Of a stretch of DNA of 64,000 bases, positions 61,146 through 64,000 are shown piece after piece. Source of the stretch: Sphingobacterium faecale (GTDB lineage Bacteria; Bacteroidota; Bacteroidia; Sphingobacteriales; Sphingobacteriaceae); NCBI RefSeq assembly GCF_016746095.1, contig NZ_JAERTY010000007.1, forward strand, positions 186,001 through 250,000, given 5' to 3'. Numbering within the stretch: position 1 is the first letter of the stretch; each line of letters starts with the position of its first letter. Both the position numbers and the translations under genes were made by a program. The notes under the pieces are model-generated. The model saw nothing but the letters and a program-made list of their open reading frames with translations. It was not told the DNA's origin and searched no databases.

Positions 61146-61763
61146 ATGTCAGGAATTATTGGTAAAAAAGTAGGAATGACCAGCCTGTTCAACGCTGATG
61201 GGAAGAATATCCCATGTACAGTAATCGAGGCTGGGCCGTGCGTGGTAACGCAGATACGTACGGTAGAGAAGGACGGTTATGCTGCTATTCAGCTTGGCTA
61301 TGATGATGCCAAGGAGAAGAACACAACCGCTCCTTTAAAAGGACACTTTGCAAAAGCAGGAGTGACTCCTAAGCGTAAACTAGTTGAGTTCAAAACTTTT
61401 GAAGTTGAGAAAGAACTAGGTGACATCGTGGATGTAACTTTATTCGAGGAAGGCGAGTACGTTGACGTAGTCGGTACTTCTAAAGGAAAAGGATTCCAGG
61501 GTGTAATGAAGCGTCACGGATTTGGTGGTGTAGGTGGTGCGACTCACGGTCAGCACAACAGACTACGCGCTCCAGGTTCTATTGGTGCGGCTTCATGGCC
61601 TTCGCGTGTATTCAAAGGAATGCGCATGGCGGGTCGTACAGGTGGAGATAGAGTGAAGGTTCAAAACTTACAGGTTTTGAAAGTTTACGCTGAACAAAAC
61701 CTAATCGTTGTTAGTGGTTCCATTCCAGGAGCTAAAGGTTCATATGTAATCGTAGACAAATAG
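61146..61763 (+). CDS. rplC: 50S ribosomal protein L3
   Basis: A 205-residue ribosomal protein with [11 protein letters not shown] at the start and the conserved [15 protein letters not shown]...HG loop in the middle. It is the first gene of the operon here; rpsJ, which often precedes it, is not upstream. rplD follows 5 nt later. Confidence 0.97.
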   Translation: MSGIIGKKVGMTSLFNADGKNIPCTVIEAGPCVVTQIRTVEKDGYAAIQLGYDDAKEKNTTAPLKGHFAKAGVTPKRKLVEFKTFEVEKELGDIVDVTLFEEGEYVDVVGTSKGKGFQGVMKRHGFGGVGGATHGQHNRLRAPGSIGAASWPSRVFKGMRMAGRTGGDRVKVQNLQVLKVYAEQNLIVVSGSIPGAKGSYVIVDK

Positions 61764-61768
61764 TAGAG

Positions 61769-62398
61769 ATGGAAGTTAACGTATTAAATTTATCAGGTAA
61801 AGAAACAGGTGCCAAGGTGCAACTTCCTGAATCAGTATTTGGTGTAACGCCAAACGACCATGCGATCTACTTAGATGTTAAGCAATACCTAGCGAACCAA
61901 CGCCAAGGTACGCACAAGTCTAAACAACGTAACGAAATCGCGGGTTCAACTCGTAAATTACACAAACAAAAAGGTACTGGTGGTGCTCGTGCGGGTTCTA
62001 TCAAATCTCCATTGTTTAATGGTGGTGGTCGTGTATTCGGACCTCAACCTCGCGACTACAGCTTTAAGTTGAATAAAAAATTAAAGCAATTAGCGCGTAA
62101 ATCAGCGTTGTCTTACAAAGCACAAGAGAACAATGTTGTTGTATTGGATGCTGTTAGCTTCGATACAATAAAAACAAAGAACTATGTGTCTTTCGTAAAC
62201 GCATTAAACGTAGCTGACGAAAAAACATTATTAGTTTTGCCAGCGTATGATAACAATGTTTATTTATCAAGCAGAAACTTGAAGAAAGCAAAAGTTGTAG
62301 TAGCTTCTGATTTGAATACATATGATGTATTGAATGCTACTAAATTATTGTTGACTGCAGATTCTGTTAAAACTTTGGAGGAAGCATTAGCTAAGTAG
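61769..62398 (+). CDS. rplD: 50S ribosomal protein L4
   Basis: A 209-residue ribosomal protein. The central extension [25 protein letters not shown] is typical and lines the exit tunnel. L4 is also the classical autoregulator of S10 operons in enterobacteria; whether it acts on the leader here is unknown. rplW starts 1 nt after its stop. Confidence 0.97.
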   Translation: MEVNVLNLSGKETGAKVQLPESVFGVTPNDHAIYLDVKQYLANQRQGTHKSKQRNEIAGSTRKLHKQKGTGGARAGSIKSPLFNGGGRVFGPQPRDYSFKLNKKLKQLARKSALSYKAQENNVVVLDAVSFDTIKTKNYVSFVNALNVADEKTLLVLPAYDNNVYLSSRNLKKAKVVVASDLNTYDVLNATKLLLTADSVKTLEEALAK

Positions 62399-62399
62399 T

Positions 62400-62690
62400 A
62401 TGGAAATTATTAAAAAACCTATCTTAACTGAGAAAGCTTCATTGTTAACGGAGAAATTAAACCGTTATGCTTTCAAAGTAGATCATAGAGCAAACAAAAT
62501 TCAGATTAAAACAGCTATTCAAGAGATGTTCGGTGTGACCGTAGTTGCAGTAAATACTTCTGTTGTGGCTGGAAAAGCTAAAAGCCGTTATACTAAAGCT
62601 GGCTTTGTATCTGGAAGAGCTCCTAAATATAAAAAGGCCGTCGTTACAATTAAGGATGGTGAAACTATTGACTTTTACAGCGTTATATAA
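62400..62690 (+). CDS. rplW: 50S ribosomal protein L23
   Basis: A 96-residue protein at the tunnel exit. KPILTEKASLLTEKLNRYAF and the ANKIQIKTAIQEMFGV helix are typical. It lies between rplD and rplB in standard order. Confidence 0.96.
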   Translation: MEIIKKPILTEKASLLTEKLNRYAFKVDHRANKIQIKTAIQEMFGVTVVAVNTSVVAGKAKSRYTKAGFVSGRAPKYKKAVVTIKDGETIDFYSVI

Positions 62691-62696
62691 TTAGAG

Positions 62697-63524
62697 ATGG
62701 CAGTTAAAAGATTCAAACCGGTAACCCCTGGTACTCGTTTCAGAGTAGGTGCAAACTATTCTGACGTTACTACAAATGTCCCTGAAAAGTCATTGGTAGT
62801 AGGAAGTAACAAAAGATCGGGCGGTCGTAATAAATCCGGTAAAATGACTATGCGTTATATCGGTGGCGGACATAAGAAAGTTTACCGTATTATAGATTTC
62901 AAACGCGATAAAAAAGAAATCCCTGCAACAGTAGCTACTATCGAGTACGATCCTAACCGTACAGCACGTATTGCATTATTGCACTATGCTGATGGTGAGA
63001 AACGTTACATCATCGCTCCAACAGGTTTGCAAGTTGGACAAACAGTGATCGCTGGCGACAAAGTTGCTCCTGAAGTAGGTAATACTTTACCATTGGCAAA
63101 TATTCCTTTAGGTTCTATCATTCACAATATCGAATTGAACCCAGGACAAGGTGGCTCAATCGCTCGTTCGGCTGGTACGTATGCGCAATTGTCTGCTCGT
63201 GATGGTAAATATGCTATTATCAAATTGCCTTCAAGTGAGACACGTATGATCTTGTTGACTTGTGTTGCAACTATTGGTTCAGTTTCGAATGCGGAGAGAC
63301 AGCACGAGGTATTAGGTAAAGCTGGCCGTAAACGTTGGTTAGGACGTCGTCCTCGCGTTCGTGGTGTTGCAATGAACCCTGTCGATCACCCAATGGGTGG
63401 TGGTGAAGGCCGTACTTCTGGAGGCCAACCACGCTCACGTACAGGAGTGTTGGCTAAAGGTTACAAAACACGCTACAAGAAGAAAACATCGAATCGTTAC
63501 ATCATTGAAAGAAGGAAAAAATAA
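62697..63524 (+). CDS. rplB: 50S ribosomal protein L2
   Basis: A 275-residue ribosomal protein near the peptidyl transferase centre. [19 protein letters not shown] and [18 protein letters not shown] (with the conserved His) are present. Its stop codon overlaps the rpsS start by one base (TAATG). Confidence 0.97.
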   Translation: MAVKRFKPVTPGTRFRVGANYSDVTTNVPEKSLVVGSNKRSGGRNKSGKMTMRYIGGGHKKVYRIIDFKRDKKEIPATVATIEYDPNRTARIALLHYADGEKRYIIAPTGLQVGQTVIAGDKVAPEVGNTLPLANIPLGSIIHNIELNPGQGGSIARSAGTYAQLSARDGKYAIIKLPSSETRMILLTCVATIGSVSNAERQHEVLGKAGRKRWLGRRPRVRGVAMNPVDHPMGGGEGRTSGGQPRSRTGVLAKGYKTRYKKKTSNRYIIERRKK

Positions 63525-63790
63525 TGGCTCGTTCAATTAAAAAAGGTCCTTATATCGATCACAACTTGGAAAGAAAAGTTCTTTCTCAGAATGAATCAAA
63601 CAAAAAATCAGTAATTAAAACTTGGTCTCGTAGATCAATGATTTCTCCTGATTTCGTTGGCCATACCTTCGCAGTGCACAACGGGAATAAATTTATCCCT
63701 GTATATGTAACAGAAAATATGGTCGGTCACAAGCTTGGTGAATTTGCGCCTACGCGTACATTCAAAGGCCACGCAGAAAAGAAAAAATAA
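63524..63790 (+). CDS. rpsS: 30S ribosomal protein S19
   Basis: An 88-residue protein of the small subunit head. [12 protein letters not shown] and [22 protein letters not shown] are typical. It overlaps rplB by one base and precedes rplV by 6 nt. Confidence 0.97.
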   Translation: MARSIKKGPYIDHNLERKVLSQNESNKKSVIKTWSRRSMISPDFVGHTFAVHNGNKFIPVYVTENMVGHKLGEFAPTRTFKGHAEKKK

Positions 63791-63796
63791 TAGGTA

Positions 63797-64000
63797 ATGG
63801 AAGCAACAAAAAAACTCAAAAAATCTGTCTTAATTAGACAGCGCAAAGAGCAGGAAAAGGCTCAAGTAGGAGGAGCTTCTACTGCCAAGTTATTGAATTG
63901 CCCTACTTCACCTCGTAAGATGCGTTTAGTAGTGGATCTGATCCGTGGTGAAAAAGTAGAAAACGCTCTTTATATTCTTAAGCATACAGGTAAAGAAGCT
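63797..64000 (+). CDS. rplV: 50S ribosomal protein L22, truncated by window end
   Basis: The first 68 codons of L22 are visible, reading in frame to the last base. The conserved segment [17 protein letters not shown] identifies it. An N-terminal extension rich in Lys and Gln precedes this core. The rest of the gene lies beyond the window. Confidence 0.92.
   Translation, partial: MEATKKLKKSVLIRQRKEQEKAQVGGASTAKLLNCPTSPRKMRLVVDLIRGEKVENALYILKHTGKEA

Overview
The window is a chromosomal segment of a Bacteroidota bacterium, most likely family Sphingobacteriaceae (Sphingobacterium/Pedobacter-like). Pointers are Bacteroidetes promoters (TTG, about 19 nt, TAnnTTTG) in front of several operons, an IPExxxVDY protein, a DUF3078 protein, an M56/BlaI pair with C-terminal 23-residue repeats, and a complete flexirubin-type pigment cluster. 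The genus is inference; no rRNA gene is present.

Layout. 1-1813: 3' end of gltX and a secreted sugar-isomerase-like protein. 1844-33706: a ~32-kb aryl-polyene/dialkylresorcinol (flexirubin-type) cluster. A halogenase-like flavoprotein is divergent from a long plus-strand operon: MIO ammonia-lyase, ketoreductase, four ketosynthases or ketosynthase-like proteins plus a KS-lobe fragment, two ACPs, darA-darB, three hotdog dehydratase-like proteins, a BtrH-like acyltransferase, an ABC exporter, a thioesterase, a deacetylase, a LolA-like carrier, a GT2-DUF2062 protein, an MMPL-acyltransferase fusion, a CrtI-like oxidoreductase, a C45 hydrolase and an AMP-forming ligase. A minus-strand BlaI/BlaR1 module (21061-23074) splits the operon. 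33721-43096: housekeeping genes (SNF2 helicase, dapF, HtrA protease, LMW phosphatase, cyclophilin, exonuclease III, queD) and small secreted proteins. 43444-45965: metE with a SAM-I riboswitch. 46024-48598: a two-component system. 49248-56504: pyk, IPExxxVDY protein, acpP-fabF-rnc, hisS, pdhA. 56555-60903: E2 of pyruvate dehydrogenase, a serine hydrolase, a CoA-binding protein, DUF3078. 61146-64000: rplC-rplD-rplW-rplB-rpsS-rplV, starting at rplC without rpsJ.

How the cluster should work (known family roles plus inference): the ammonia-lyase makes 4-coumarate from tyrosine; the ligase loads it on an ACP; KS/KS-like pairs, the ketoreductase and the hotdog dehydratases build the aryl polyene; DarB and DarA make the dialkylresorcinol; the BtrH-like and LPLAT proteins are candidates for the ester-forming step; the halogenase-like enzyme may chlorinate the ring; ABC, MMPL and LolA-like proteins would move the pigment to the outer membrane.

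The least explained signal is a family of ~85-235-bp intergenic repeats at four places, each ending exactly at the start codon of the gene behind it. A TCCGCCAGYTGGCGGA palindrome occurs both in one of these copies and as the P4 hairpin of the metE riboswitch. Two overlapping BlaI-type dyads sit precisely on the blaI promoter. No tRNA, rRNA, CRISPR array or insertion sequence was recognised.
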